Source: MGBC163016 sp964462135
GTDB lineage: Bacteria > Actinomycetota > Coriobacteriia > Coriobacteriales > Eggerthellaceae
Direction of reading: 5' to 3'
Assembly (NCBI GenBank): GCA_964462135.1
Contig: CAYWWK010000008.1
Location: 1-64,000, forward strand
Length of the DNA stretch: 64,000 nucleotides
Shown: positions 49,463-58,873 of the stretch, one piece after another
How the letters are laid out: every line of letters starts with the position of its first letter
Numbering within the stretch: the stretch's first letter is position 1
The notes under the pieces: model-generated
Databases searched by the model: none
What the model saw: the letters and a program-made list of their open reading frames with translations, nothing else
Told to the model about the DNA's origin: nothing
Made by a program: the position numbers and the translations under genes

Positions 49463-50410
49463 ATGCAGTTCAATGCCCAAACGCGGCCGAATGGCGTATC
49501 CAGCATCACCGGGGAGGTGCTGACCGAGGCGATGCCATGGATCAAGCACGTGACCGGCAAGACCGTCGTCATCAAATACGGCGGCGCAGCCATGGTTGAT
49601 GCCGATCTGCGCGCCAAGGTCATGGCCGATATCGTACTGCTGAAGATCATCGGAGTGAATCCCGTCATCGTGCATGGAGGCGGCAAGGCCATCAGTGCCG
49701 CCATGCAGCATGAAGGCATCGAAGTGACCTTCGTTCGTGGTCAGCGGGTCACCACTGATGAGGCCATGGGCATCGTCCGTCGCGTTCTCACTGGTGAGGT
49801 GAATCAGGAACTGGTGGAGGCCATGAACCAACATGGCAACATGGCGGTGGGCATCAGTGGGGCGGATGCGGGCGTGCTGGTGGCAGAGGCGGCTTCTCCG
49901 GATCTTGGTCGGGTGGGGCGCATCACGCGCACCAATCCGGCACTCGTGGAGGACCTCGTGGCTGCTGATTACATTCCCATCATCGCTTCCATCGCCATTG
50001 GTGAGGATGATGGCTGCTATAACGTGAACGCCGATGTGGCGGCAGGGCATCTTGCGGCCGCCATTGGCGCCCACAAGGTGATCTTCCTCTCTGACATAGA
50101 TGGCTATTTCGCTGACTATCCCGATCCTGATTCCCTCGTGTCCGCCATGACTTTGGAGGAGGCACGTCACATCGTTGAAGTAGGATCGAATGCCGGCGGC
50201 ATGATTCCCAAGCTGGAATCATGCGTGCGGGCGTTGGAGGCCGGTGTTTCCCGCGCGCATATCATCAACGGCACCATTCCCCATGCGTTGCTCCTCGAGA
50301 CGCTCACGAACAAGGGAATCGGCACCATGGTGACCGGCCGTGAGGCACCTGCGGGCTTCGACCCAGCCCCTCTGGGCAAATTCGCTGCCAAGCTCATCGT
50401 GAACGAATAG
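49463..50410 (+). CDS. argB: Acetylglutamate kinase
   Basis: A 315-residue amino-acid kinase that phosphorylates N-acetylglutamate, the second step of arginine synthesis. Seen are TVVIKYGGAAM, VNPVIVHGGGKAISA, the Arg of VRGQRVTTDE, NVNADVAAGHLAAAIGA, and FLSDIDGYFADYPDP. The N-terminal extension of about 25 residues is of the type that forms the interlaced helix in arginine-inhibited hexameric forms, so feedback control is likely, though inferred. The ATG follows GAGGAAAGGAAGACT. Confidence 0.95.
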   Translation: MQFNAQTRPNGVSSITGEVLTEAMPWIKHVTGKTVVIKYGGAAMVDADLRAKVMADIVLLKIIGVNPVIVHGGGKAISAAMQHEGIEVTFVRGQRVTTDEAMGIVRRVLTGEVNQELVEAMNQHGNMAVGISGADAGVLVAEAASPDLGRVGRITRTNPALVEDLVAADYIPIIASIAIGEDDGCYNVNADVAAGHLAAAIGAHKVIFLSDIDGYFADYPDPDSLVSAMTLEEARHIVEVGSNAGGMIPKLESCVRALEAGVSRAHIINGTIPHALLLETLTNKGIGTMVTGREAPAGFDPAPLGKFAAKLIVNE

Positions 50411-50422
50411 GAGATGTCCATC

Positions 50423-51655
50423 ATGTCCCTGCAGCAACAGAAGAATCTCGAAGAGAAGTACGTGATGCCCACATTCGCCCGCAAGGATGTGGAATTCGTC
50501 AGCGGGCGGGGGATGTATCTGGAAGATGATGAGGGCAGGCGATACCTGGACATGCTCTCTGGCATTGGGGTGTGCAGCTTGGGTCATTGCCACCCTGCAG
50601 TGGTGGAGGCTCTGACGAAACAGGCCGAGAAGCTCATCCATGTGAGCAACTACTTCTACATAGAGCATCGCGGTCAGCTTGCAGAAAAGCTCTCGGTGCT
50701 GCTTGAGCGCGAGGTGCCCGAGGCTGAGAGGAAGCCATGGAAGTCCTTCTTCGTGAATTCGGGCGCTGAGGCGAATGAATGCGCCATCAAGCTGGCCCGT
50801 TTGGCAGCCAAGCGGCGCTTCGAAGCGGAAGGCAAGGACCCGGACACCGCACCTTCTCTGGTCATAACGCTTGTCAAGAGCTTTCATGGCCGCACGCTTG
50901 CCACCCTTGCCGCCACGGGCCAAAGCAGGCTGCATCAGGGTTTTGAGCCGCTGCCGGAAGGCTTTCTGCCCACGCCCATCAATGACATCGCGGCACTCCG
51001 CCATCTGATGGAGACCGTCGGGCCTTCGGTATGCGCGGTCATGATGGAACCCATCCAGGGTGAGTCAGGAGTGAATCCCTGCACTCCTGAATTCCTGCAG
51101 GAGGCACGTCGACTCACCCAAGAGCAGAATGCGTTTCTCATCTTGGACGAAGTGCAGTGCGGCATATTCCGAACCGGGCATCCCTTCGCATTCCAGGCGG
51201 CCGGCATCGTGCCTGATGTCGTCACCATGGCGAAGGGGATCGCTTCAGGCATCCCTGCCGGTGCCTGTGCCGCTCGCGGGGATGCGGGCGATATCCTCCA
51301 GCCCGGGCAGCACGGGTCCACCTTCGGAGGGTCGAACCTGGCGGTTTCAGTGGCGCTGGCCACATTGGAGCAGCTTGACACCCCTGAGGTGTGCAGCCGC
51401 ATCAGGCGGGTCGGTGCAGACTTCCGGGCGAAGATGGAGACCATCTCAGCCATCACGAACGTGCGCGGGCAGGGTCTCATGGTGGGAGTTGACATCCATG
51501 AGAGCCTCGATGCCTTCGCTTTGACGACGCAGGCACTGGGCGAGGGGCTGGTGATGAACGCCACCGGGCCACACACCCTGCGGTTCCTGCCTCCATTGAT
51601 CTGCGAAGAGGAGCACGTGCGCGAAGCTGTGGAGAAATTGTCAAGGCTGCTCTGA
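50423..51655 (+). CDS. argD: Acetylornithine aminotransferase
   Basis: The 410-residue class III aminotransferase shows the arginine-pathway form: LDMLSGIGVCSLGHCHPAVVEAL, NSGAEANECAIKLAR, VKSFHGRTLATLAATGQ, LDEVQCGIFRTGHPFAF and VTMAKGIASGIPAGA with the PLP-binding Lys. It makes N-acetylornithine from the semialdehyde. I take ATG 50423, nine bases after TAGGAG; ATG 50414 is too near that site. It is the last gene of argCJBD in this window; no argF or argR follows. Confidence 0.94.
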   Translation: MSLQQQKNLEEKYVMPTFARKDVEFVSGRGMYLEDDEGRRYLDMLSGIGVCSLGHCHPAVVEALTKQAEKLIHVSNYFYIEHRGQLAEKLSVLLEREVPEAERKPWKSFFVNSGAEANECAIKLARLAAKRRFEAEGKDPDTAPSLVITLVKSFHGRTLATLAATGQSRLHQGFEPLPEGFLPTPINDIAALRHLMETVGPSVCAVMMEPIQGESGVNPCTPEFLQEARRLTQEQNAFLILDEVQCGIFRTGHPFAFQAAGIVPDVVTMAKGIASGIPAGACAARGDAGDILQPGQHGSTFGGSNLAVSVALATLEQLDTPEVCSRIRRVGADFRAKMETISAITNVRGQGLMVGVDIHESLDAFALTTQALGEGLVMNATGPHTLRFLPPLICEEEHVREAVEKLSRLL

Positions 51656-51723
51656 GTTTTATGGAGATTGGCCTCGAGGGTGCGCCGATGAAGGACGCCA
51701 GATGGAAACCTCTTCGATGACGA

Positions 51724-51732
51724 TGCTACAAT
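51724..51732 (+). promoter_or_regulatory. Extended -10 promoter of the penicillin-binding protein gene
   Basis: TGCTACAAT, 27 bases before the ATG at 51760. No -35 is evident. Confidence 0.5.
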
Positions 51733-51759
51733 CTCCCAAACATATCTCAGGAGGTGTGT

Positions 51760-53955
51760 ATGGCGTCTCGTGCCGTTAAGGGCCGCTATCATGTGAAGAA
51801 GAAGTCGGGGAAGGTCATCGGCCTTTCCATCCTTGCCGTCATCATCGCCGTCATTGCCGCCTTCTGCATCGGCGGCATAGCGCTTGCCAATTCATGGCTT
51901 GAGGATCTGCCCGATTACTCCAACGCCGATCAGTTCTGCACCTCCTCGACATCAGTGGTATATGCCTCTGACGGGGAAACGGTCTTGGCTGAATTCCAGC
52001 TTGAGAACCGGGAACCCGTGGAGATGGATCAAATATCCCAATACGTCAAGGATGCCACCATAGCCACGGAAGACGAGCGCTTCTATCAGCACAACGGCGT
52101 CGATCTAATGGGCACCGTGCGCGCTGCGGTCAACAACCTGCTGGGCAGGAGCCGTGAAGGTGGCTCATCCATCACCCAGCAGCTGGTGCGCAACACCGTT
52201 CTGTCCGAAGAGATGTCCGAGATATCCTTCAAGCGCAAGATCCGCGAGATGGCACTTGCCACCAAGTTGGAGGAATCCTACTCCAAAGATGACATCCTGC
52301 TGATGTATCTGAATACCATCAACTACGGCTCGGGTTCCTATGGTATCCAGGCAGCTGCCGAGCGCTACTTCTCCAAACCTGCCTCTGAGCTCACGTTGGC
52401 TGAGGCGGCAACGCTGGTGGGCATTCCCCAGTCTCCCACCTACAACAATCCCATTGACCACATGGAGAATTGCAAGGCGCGCCGCAACACGGTGCTTTCC
52501 CGGATGGTCAGCAATGGATACATCACAGAAGAGGAGGCTGAGGCGGCCAAGGCCGAGGAAATCGTCTTGAACCCAACGGAGCCTTCCATGACCGGCATTA
52601 CGGCCTATCCCTACTTCACCAGCTATGTCCGCAATCAGCTGATGAACCAAGAGGGCAAGTACGCCTTCTCCACCGCGGACTTGTTCGCGGGTGGCCTGAA
52701 GATCATCACCACCTTGGACGTCAGGGACCAGCAGGCGGCAGAGGCTGCGGCAGCTGAGAAGGTGGAAGAGGTGGGAGAGCCTTTCGAAGTGGCCCTCTGC
52801 GCCGTCGACCCAGACAATGGCTACATCAAGGCCATGGTCGGTGGCAATGACTATGACAATCAGCAGGTGAACATGGCCACCGGTGAAGGCGGGTCGGGTC
52901 GCCAGGTGGGTTCCACGTTCAAGGCCTTCACGTATGTGGCGGCCTTGGAGCAGGGAATCGACCCCGACACGCTCATCGATGCGGGCTACTCGGTGAAGCT
53001 CGATGGCGCCAACGAGGTGTTCAACGTCAACAAGATGAACTTCGGCACGCGTCCCATCAAGAGCGCTCTCGCGGTCTCCTCGAACACGGCGTTCATGCGT
53101 CTGATCATGTCGGTGGGCGTGGAGAACGTTCGCGATGTGGCTGAACGCATGGGCGTTACCTCCAACATCCAGAATGTGGCTGGCATCACGTTGGGCATCG
53201 ATTCCATCACGCCTCTTGAGATGGCGGATGCCTACGCCACCCTTGCCAATGGCGGCACGCATTACGATCCGGAATGCATCATCTCCATCACCGATCGCAC
53301 AGGCAAGGTCATCGTGGACAACTCGTCCCCTGAAGGAGAACGGGTGCTCTCACCTGAGATCGCCGCGGCCGCCGTCGAAGGCCTGCAGGGCGTGGTCTAT
53401 GAGGGCACGGGCACTGCTGCCCAGATTTCCTCTGAACAGCCCATGGCAGGCAAGACGGGCACTACCGATGACAAGAAGGACAGCTGGTTCGTGGGAATCA
53501 CCCCGCAGCTTTCCGTGGCCATCTGGCTGGGAGAGCGGGCGGATACCTATGCTGAGGCATCGGTCATTCCCTCGTGGGCATCGGCGGCCAGTACGTTCGC
53601 CTATTTCATGAATCGCGTATTGGAATACACGCCCATAGAGCAGTTCCCAGTGGCTGACAAGCCGAAGTACCTGGCCGACTACCGCGACTCCAAGAACCAT
53701 ATCGGTGGCAAGGGGTCTGGTTGGCAAGAGGATATGGAAGTGGATGCCAACGGCAACGTCACGGGTGGAAACGCCAATCAAGGCGAAGACCCAGGTGGTC
53801 AGACGGGCGGTTCCTCCGAAGGCAATTCAGGAGGCAATGCTGGTGGCAACCAAGGGGGCAACCAGCCTACCACCCCCACGGAACCAGAACCAGAGCCTCC
53901 CACGCCTCCTGAGAATCCAGATCCTCCATCCCCTGAGACACCGGCCTCAGACTAA
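51760..53955 (+). CDS. Bifunctional penicillin-binding protein (class A, PBP1A-like)
   Basis: The 731-residue protein has a short basic cytoplasmic tail, one span (about residues 18-42), a GT51 transglycosylase domain with TEDERFYQHNGVD and GGSSITQQLVRN, and a transpeptidase domain with GSTFKAF (Ser-X-X-Lys), SSNTAF (Ser-X-Asn) and MAGKTGTTDD (Lys-Thr-Gly). It polymerises and cross-links peptidoglycan on the outer face of the membrane. The C-terminal 80 residues are Gly/Asn-rich and then Pro/Glu-rich, and may reach into the wall. AGGAGG lies just upstream of the ATG. A lipoprotein gene follows. Confidence 0.93.
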   Translation: MASRAVKGRYHVKKKSGKVIGLSILAVIIAVIAAFCIGGIALANSWLEDLPDYSNADQFCTSSTSVVYASDGETVLAEFQLENREPVEMDQISQYVKDATIATEDERFYQHNGVDLMGTVRAAVNNLLGRSREGGSSITQQLVRNTVLSEEMSEISFKRKIREMALATKLEESYSKDDILLMYLNTINYGSGSYGIQAAAERYFSKPASELTLAEAATLVGIPQSPTYNNPIDHMENCKARRNTVLSRMVSNGYITEEEAEAAKAEEIVLNPTEPSMTGITAYPYFTSYVRNQLMNQEGKYAFSTADLFAGGLKIITTLDVRDQQAAEAAAAEKVEEVGEPFEVALCAVDPDNGYIKAMVGGNDYDNQQVNMATGEGGSGRQVGSTFKAFTYVAALEQGIDPDTLIDAGYSVKLDGANEVFNVNKMNFGTRPIKSALAVSSNTAFMRLIMSVGVENVRDVAERMGVTSNIQNVAGITLGIDSITPLEMADAYATLANGGTHYDPECIISITDRTGKVIVDNSSPEGERVLSPEIAAAAVEGLQGVVYEGTGTAAQISSEQPMAGKTGTTDDKKDSWFVGITPQLSVAIWLGERADTYAEASVIPSWASAASTFAYFMNRVLEYTPIEQFPVADKPKYLADYRDSKNHIGGKGSGWQEDMEVDANGNVTGGNANQGEDPGGQTGGSSEGNSGGNAGGNQGGNQPTTPTEPEPEPPTPPENPDPPSPETPASD

Positions 53956-53978
53956 CCCATCAGCGAAAGAGGAACCCC

Positions 53979-54497
53979 ATGCCCTTGACTGCCCTTATCA
54001 AATCAATGACGAGAATGACCGTTGTGGCCGTCTTCGCCGGATGCCTGGCCCTGGCGGGCTGCGCGCAGCCCTTGGATGCGCAATCCTCGTCCCAGGCCGA
54101 AGAAGCTCCCACCTCCCGCAGCTTCATGGCGAATGTGAATGAGGCCTCTGCGGAGCTCTCTGACAGGATGAGCGCGTTCACTGATGCTGTCTCCCGTGAG
54201 GATCTCGTTTCCATGCAAACCCAGGCTGATGCCGCCTTCGCCATCATTGATCAGATTTCCCAGTTGGAATGTCCGGAAGAGCTGAACGATCTCAAGCAGC
54301 GCTACGTTGATGGGTGCACTCAATTGAAGGATTCACTCAACGCCTATCTCCAGCTTTACCTTGAGATGGATACGGCATCCGCGCGGGAACCCTTCGACTA
54401 TGGCAGCTATGCTGACCGCATCGCCCAAGTCCAGCAGACCTATGACGATGCCGTCCAGACACTGCAGGACGCCGACAGCGCTGCCACCGAAATGTAG
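53979..54497 (+). CDS. Lipoprotein of unknown function
   Basis: The 172-residue protein has a lipoprotein signal peptide with lipobox LALAGC (Cys28), then a Ser/Gln-rich linker and a helical domain with spaced heptads (residues about 50-165), in which a CPEELNDLKQRYVDGC segment holds two cysteines that could form a disulfide. I do not recognise a family. It lies 23 bases after the penicillin-binding protein gene, so it may serve the cell wall. GAAAGAGG precedes the ATG. Confidence 0.75.
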   Translation: MPLTALIKSMTRMTVVAVFAGCLALAGCAQPLDAQSSSQAEEAPTSRSFMANVNEASAELSDRMSAFTDAVSREDLVSMQTQADAAFAIIDQISQLECPEELNDLKQRYVDGCTQLKDSLNAYLQLYLEMDTASAREPFDYGSYADRIAQVQQTYDDAVQTLQDADSAATEM

Positions 54498-54512
54498 AAG
54501 GCAACTGATTCC

Positions 54513-56999
54513 ATGCAGATACCCGAACTGCTTGCCCCTGCAGGCGCTTGGCCTGCACTCAACGCGGCTGTGCGGGCTGGAGCAGATGCAGTCTATCTGG
54601 GGTTGGACAAGTTCAATGCTCGCCGCAATGCTGACAACTTCACCATGGATGATGTGGGTGAGGTATGTGACTATGCGCACCTGAGGGGTGTCAAGGTCTA
54701 TCTCACGACGAATACGCTGATCCTGCCGGATGAGATGGCAGAGGCGGCGACGCTGTGTCGTCAGGCCTACCATCGCGGAGTGGACGCCTTCATCGTGCAG
54801 GACCTTGGTCTTGCTGCCGAGGTGGCACGCACTCTTCCCCCAGAAACGCTTCACTTCTCAACGCAGATGAACATCCATTCGATCGATGGGATGCGCGCTG
54901 CCGCTGAGTTGGGAGCCTCTCGCGTAACCTTGGCACGAGAGCTTTCCGTGGATGAGATTGCCCATCTGGCATGTGAAGGCGCGTCACTTGGCGTGGAGTG
55001 CGAGGTCTTTGCCCATGGCGCCCTGTGCGTCTGCTATTCGGGGCAGTGCCTCATGTCATCCATGATCGGTGGCAGATCGGCCAATCGTGGCCTGTGCGCC
55101 CAGGCATGTCGCCTGCCTTACCGTTTGGTGCGGCGGGATCAGCCTGACAAGGAACTCCGGTGTCCGGGTGAGCATCTCCTGTCCCCGAAGGATCTCATGA
55201 CCGCTGAGCGTCTGGGAGAACTGGTGAGAGCTGGCGTGGCATCCATCAAAGTGGAAGGGCGCATGAAATCCGCAGAGTACGTGCATGCGGTGGTATCCGT
55301 CTATCGTCGGGCTCTCAATCAGCTTGGCGATCGTCTGCTGGCTGAGTCGGATGAGGGCGGTCCTGAGACGTTCTCCGGCATCTTGGGTCCTGACGATCGA
55401 GAGGCTTTGGGTTCGGTCTTCTCCCGCGGTTTCACCGATGCCTATCTTGATGGCGAAAGCGGCTCTGAGCTCATGAGCTTCCAGCGGCCCAACAATCGTG
55501 GGCAATTCGCAGGGCGTGTGAAGGCGGTGTCAGGGGAGGAGATCTCCATCACCCAAGAGATCGACATGGTCCCGGGCGATCTTCTCGAATTCTGGACACG
55601 CAAGGGTAATGTCCGCATCGTCGTGCCCGAGGATGCCTCTTTTACCAAACGCGCGCTGCGCTTCGTGGCTGAGGAGGCCCGCAAGATCCGTGCTGGTGAT
55701 CGGGTTTTCCGCATCAGATCGGCTCAAGCCGCCTTCAAGTTCGACCTCTCTCAGCCGCGCATTCCCGTGCAGGGTATGGTTCGCTTGCAGAAGGACGCTC
55801 CTCTGCGCATGGAGTTCTCGGTGGCGCGTGCCTCAGATCAGCGATTGGTGGCTGTAGAGGGCGTGGCCGAAGGGTCCGTGGTTGAGCCAGCCCGCACCAA
55901 GGCCGTTACTGCCTTGGAGGTGGAAGAGCACGTTGCGCGGATGGGCTCCACGCCGTTTCAATTGGCTGCTTTGGATATCCACCTGGAAGAGGGAGTGGGC
56001 ATCGGCTTTTCGCAGCTTCATGCGTGTCGCGCGCACGCACTCGAGGATCTTGAATATAAGCTGCTTCGTCCCTGGCGGGATCGCCCCCAGCCTCAAACGT
56101 TTGAACCTGTCTATCATCCAGCAAACCCACCGCGATCGTATGCCATCTGCGTGCTTGCCACGAGTCCTGAGACGGCGCGGGCCGCAAAGCGCACGGGTGC
56201 TGAGACGATATACGTCCCTGCCTTCAACTATCAGCGAGGAGGAGCCGAGGTGGCAGGGCTCAAGGCTGACGAGGCTGATCAGGCTGGCTATCCAAAAGGA
56301 TGCATCATCTCTCTTCCCTCCATCGAACACGACCCAGTCGGACACTCTGCCGAAGCGAAACACGGTCTTGATGTATGGAAGAACGTTGCTCCGGACTCAT
56401 CCGTGCTGGTTGAGTCTCTGGCTGCCCTCGAACATGCAGCCCAGCTGGGGTGCAGCATCGAGGTGGGTTCTCGCTTGCCATTGGTGAATCATGAGGCGCT
56501 TCAGGTGGCCCGGGCCTTCGGTGCCCAGCGGGTGTGGCTTTCGCCGGAATTGAATCTCAGTCAGATCGCCCAGATCACACACTCTGCACCAGTGGAGGTG
56601 GGCATCAAGGTATTTGGGGCTCAGGAGTTGATGGTCACCGAGCATTGCCTGCTTTCCAGTCAAGGCAGCTGCACGGAAGACTGTGCAGCTTGCAAGCGCA
56701 GACGCATTCCCTTCGGCCTGAAAGACCGCAAGGATTACCTGTTTCCCATCACCACCGACGAGGTTGGCCGCAGTCATCTTTACAACGCCGTGACCACGGA
56801 TCTCGTTCCTGATCTTCCTGATCTCATCGCTTCGGGCGTTTCCTGCTTCATGATCGACTCGACGCTCATGGATGTTGAACAGACGGCGCAGGCAGTGGGG
56901 CGTCTGAAGCAGGCTCTGAATCTGGCCTTGGAAGGGAATGGTTCGGTCCCCAAGATGTCCAATACCACCTCAGGGCATCTGCATCGCGGCGTCTCATAG
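54513..56999 (+). CDS. U32-family peptidase-like protein, long form (RlhA-like)
   Basis: This 828-residue protein has the U32 start ELLAPAGAWPALNAAVRAGADAVYLGL, the signature EVFAHGALCVCYSGQCLMSSMIGGRSANRGLCAQACRLPYR with cysteines for an Fe-S cluster, and the later domain seen in the long forms. A second Cys group, CLLSSQGSCTEDCAAC, stands near residue 715. Long forms such as E. coli RlhA (about 650) hydroxylate 23S rRNA at C2501; the residue count here is larger. The start ATG follows the lipoprotein stop by 15 bases. Confidence 0.88.
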   Translation: MQIPELLAPAGAWPALNAAVRAGADAVYLGLDKFNARRNADNFTMDDVGEVCDYAHLRGVKVYLTTNTLILPDEMAEAATLCRQAYHRGVDAFIVQDLGLAAEVARTLPPETLHFSTQMNIHSIDGMRAAAELGASRVTLARELSVDEIAHLACEGASLGVECEVFAHGALCVCYSGQCLMSSMIGGRSANRGLCAQACRLPYRLVRRDQPDKELRCPGEHLLSPKDLMTAERLGELVRAGVASIKVEGRMKSAEYVHAVVSVYRRALNQLGDRLLAESDEGGPETFSGILGPDDREALGSVFSRGFTDAYLDGESGSELMSFQRPNNRGQFAGRVKAVSGEEISITQEIDMVPGDLLEFWTRKGNVRIVVPEDASFTKRALRFVAEEARKIRAGDRVFRIRSAQAAFKFDLSQPRIPVQGMVRLQKDAPLRMEFSVARASDQRLVAVEGVAEGSVVEPARTKAVTALEVEEHVARMGSTPFQLAALDIHLEEGVGIGFSQLHACRAHALEDLEYKLLRPWRDRPQPQTFEPVYHPANPPRSYAICVLATSPETARAAKRTGAETIYVPAFNYQRGGAEVAGLKADEADQAGYPKGCIISLPSIEHDPVGHSAEAKHGLDVWKNVAPDSSVLVESLAALEHAAQLGCSIEVGSRLPLVNHEALQVARAFGAQRVWLSPELNLSQIAQITHSAPVEVGIKVFGAQELMVTEHCLLSSQGSCTEDCAACKRRRIPFGLKDRKDYLFPITTDEVGRSHLYNAVTTDLVPDLPDLIASGVSCFMIDSTLMDVEQTAQAVGRLKQALNLALEGNGSVPKMSNTTSGHLHRGVS

Positions 57000-57056
57000 C
57001 ACGCAGCGATTCGCCATCCCCATTGTCACGTTTGGAGCATCAGTGGTTCGCAGATG

Positions 57057-58751
57057 TCATGAGTCCAGTTTTCCCAGACGTTGCTCCAACGCCTCTACGA
57101 TGATGCGGAGCGCCTTGACGCGGGCGTAGCGCTTGTCATCGCTTTCCAGCACGATCCAAGGGGCATAGGTGGTGGAGGTCAGACGGAACATGTCGTCGAT
57201 GGCGCTTGCATACTGGGGGAACTTCTCACGGTTGCGCCAGTCATCCGGGGTGATCTTCCAACGCTTGGCCGGGTTTTCCTCTCGCGCCTCGAAGCGCGCC
57301 AACTGCTCGTCTCGGGAAACGTCAACCCAGAACTTCAGCAGAATGGCTCCCCAGTCCACCAGGTCATGTTCGAACTCGTTGATCTCATCGTAGCCTTGCG
57401 CCCATCGTTCAGGAGGAGTGATCTCCTCAGTGCGCTCAACCAACACGCGTCCATACCAGCTGCGATCGTACATGCCCACATGTCCCGCCTTGGGCAAGCG
57501 CGTCCAATAGCGCCAAAGATGCGGGTGCGCCAACTCAGGTTTGGTGGGTGCTGGAGAAGGGAAGATGTTGTAGGCGCGTGCGTCAAGGCCCTGTGCAACA
57601 CGCTTGATATTGCCGCCCTTGCCAGCCGCATCCCATCCCTCATAGACCAGCATCAACGGTATCCGTTCCTGATACATCAGGTTTTCCAGTCGGAACAGAC
57701 GTTTCTGCAGATCCTTGAGCTCCCGCTTGTATTCATCGCGTGGAAGGGTCAAGCCATGGTTCATCGTGGCGACACGTGGATAATCCTTCACGATCTCGAA
57801 TCGTGAGCTTTCGGGGGCGAAGGCGTGCTGGGCAGCCGCCGAAGCCTTCGCACGGGCAACCTCAGGCGTATCATCAGGACTTGGGCAACTCCACTGATCG
57901 GCCTTCGTTTCAGCAACGTCCTGAGCGGCGTCGGTCCTGACCTCAAGCGTGGCCTGCCCATCTGTGGCAATCATCCCATCGCGCGCCTTTGCCGACAGCG
58001 CCTCTTCGATGGCCTCTACCAAGGTACGGGCAATCTGGAGGTTTGCCGCACGCTTGTCTTCGCCGTTGACCAAGACCCAGGGCGCGAAGGAGAAGTCAGA
58101 CCCCTCAAGCAGCTTGTCGTACAGGTCGTAGGCCTCATCGTAATCCTTGGTGGATACCAGTTTCTTCTCAGGCACGCGCCAGCGGGTCGCCTTGTCGTCA
58201 TAGAGCCGGTCCAGACGCTTCTTCTGCGCCTTCTTGCGCACATGCATGAAGAATTTGACCACGCCGTATCCATCGCGCACGAGCTGCCGTTCGAAGTCTT
58301 CAATGGATTCCAGGTAATGACGCGTTCCGCTTTTGGGGAGCACGAGCTCGTTGGGTCTGCGGTTCAAGAGCAACTCAGTTGCCTTCGTGTACCATCCGCG
58401 GTCGTAGAACGTGATGTGTCCACGCTCACCGAGCGCCTTCCAGTATTCCTGCATGAGCGGGTAATACCCGGTGACTCCCTGCCCGAGGGCTGCCAGCTCG
58501 CGCGCCGATTCCGTATCAGCATCGGGGGATACGTACACGCTGGTGGCACGCGCGTCCAAGTTGTACATCAGATCTGAGATGCGACTGCCCTTGCCTGCAC
58601 CGTTCCAGCCCTCGAAGAGCACCACCAGTCCGGCACCCTCGGTGACGGCGCGCTGTTGGAGCACCACCAGCTTTTCAATCAGCTTGTCGTATTCCGCTTT
58701 GTACACTTCCTTTTCCACTGGTTCGTCAGCAAAGCAGACCTTCTCTAGCAT
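57057..58751 (-). CDS. Tandem-domain PPK2 (polyphosphate:AMP phosphotransferase type)
   Basis: This 564-residue protein has two PPK2 domains. The first (about 30-265) has FEGWNGAGKGSRIS and FYDRGWYTKA; the second (about 345-560) has YEGWDAAGKGGNIK and MYDRSWYGRVLVER. Two-domain forms are the class that transfers phosphate from polyphosphate to AMP, where the C-terminal domain does the catalysis. A linker of about 70 residues with Ala-rich sequence joins them. The ATG 58751 follows GGAGTGAGGAG. It is divergent from ppk1, so one region could control both making and using polyphosphate. Confidence 0.92.
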   Translation of the reverse strand: MLEKVCFADEPVEKEVYKAEYDKLIEKLVVLQQRAVTEGAGLVVLFEGWNGAGKGSRISDLMYNLDARATSVYVSPDADTESARELAALGQGVTGYYPLMQEYWKALGERGHITFYDRGWYTKATELLLNRRPNELVLPKSGTRHYLESIEDFERQLVRDGYGVVKFFMHVRKKAQKKRLDRLYDDKATRWRVPEKKLVSTKDYDEAYDLYDKLLEGSDFSFAPWVLVNGEDKRAANLQIARTLVEAIEEALSAKARDGMIATDGQATLEVRTDAAQDVAETKADQWSCPSPDDTPEVARAKASAAAQHAFAPESSRFEIVKDYPRVATMNHGLTLPRDEYKRELKDLQKRLFRLENLMYQERIPLMLVYEGWDAAGKGGNIKRVAQGLDARAYNIFPSPAPTKPELAHPHLWRYWTRLPKAGHVGMYDRSWYGRVLVERTEEITPPERWAQGYDEINEFEHDLVDWGAILLKFWVDVSRDEQLARFEAREENPAKRWKITPDDWRNREKFPQYASAIDDMFRLTSTTYAPWIVLESDDKRYARVKALRIIVEALEQRLGKLDS

Positions 58752-58801
58752 GAACGGCTCCTCACTCCTTTGGCGACTTCGTACAGGCGCCCCGCATGGT
58801 G

Positions 58802-58830
58802 TTCGCAAGCGAATCTCTGCGCGGTATACT
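58802..58830 (+). promoter_or_regulatory. Candidate ppk1 promoter
   Basis: TTCGCA (58802-58807), 17 bases, TATACT (58825-58830). It lies 44 bases before the ppk1 ATG. A weaker CATAAT lies at 58837-58842. Confidence 0.5.
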
Positions 58831-58873
58831 GACTAGCATAATGCAATGAGACCGCAGCGAAGGGGCGTTTTTC

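Noticed and set aside
48911..50170. 419-codon minus-strand frame
   Set aside because: Antisense to argJ and argB, both strongly supported on the plus strand.
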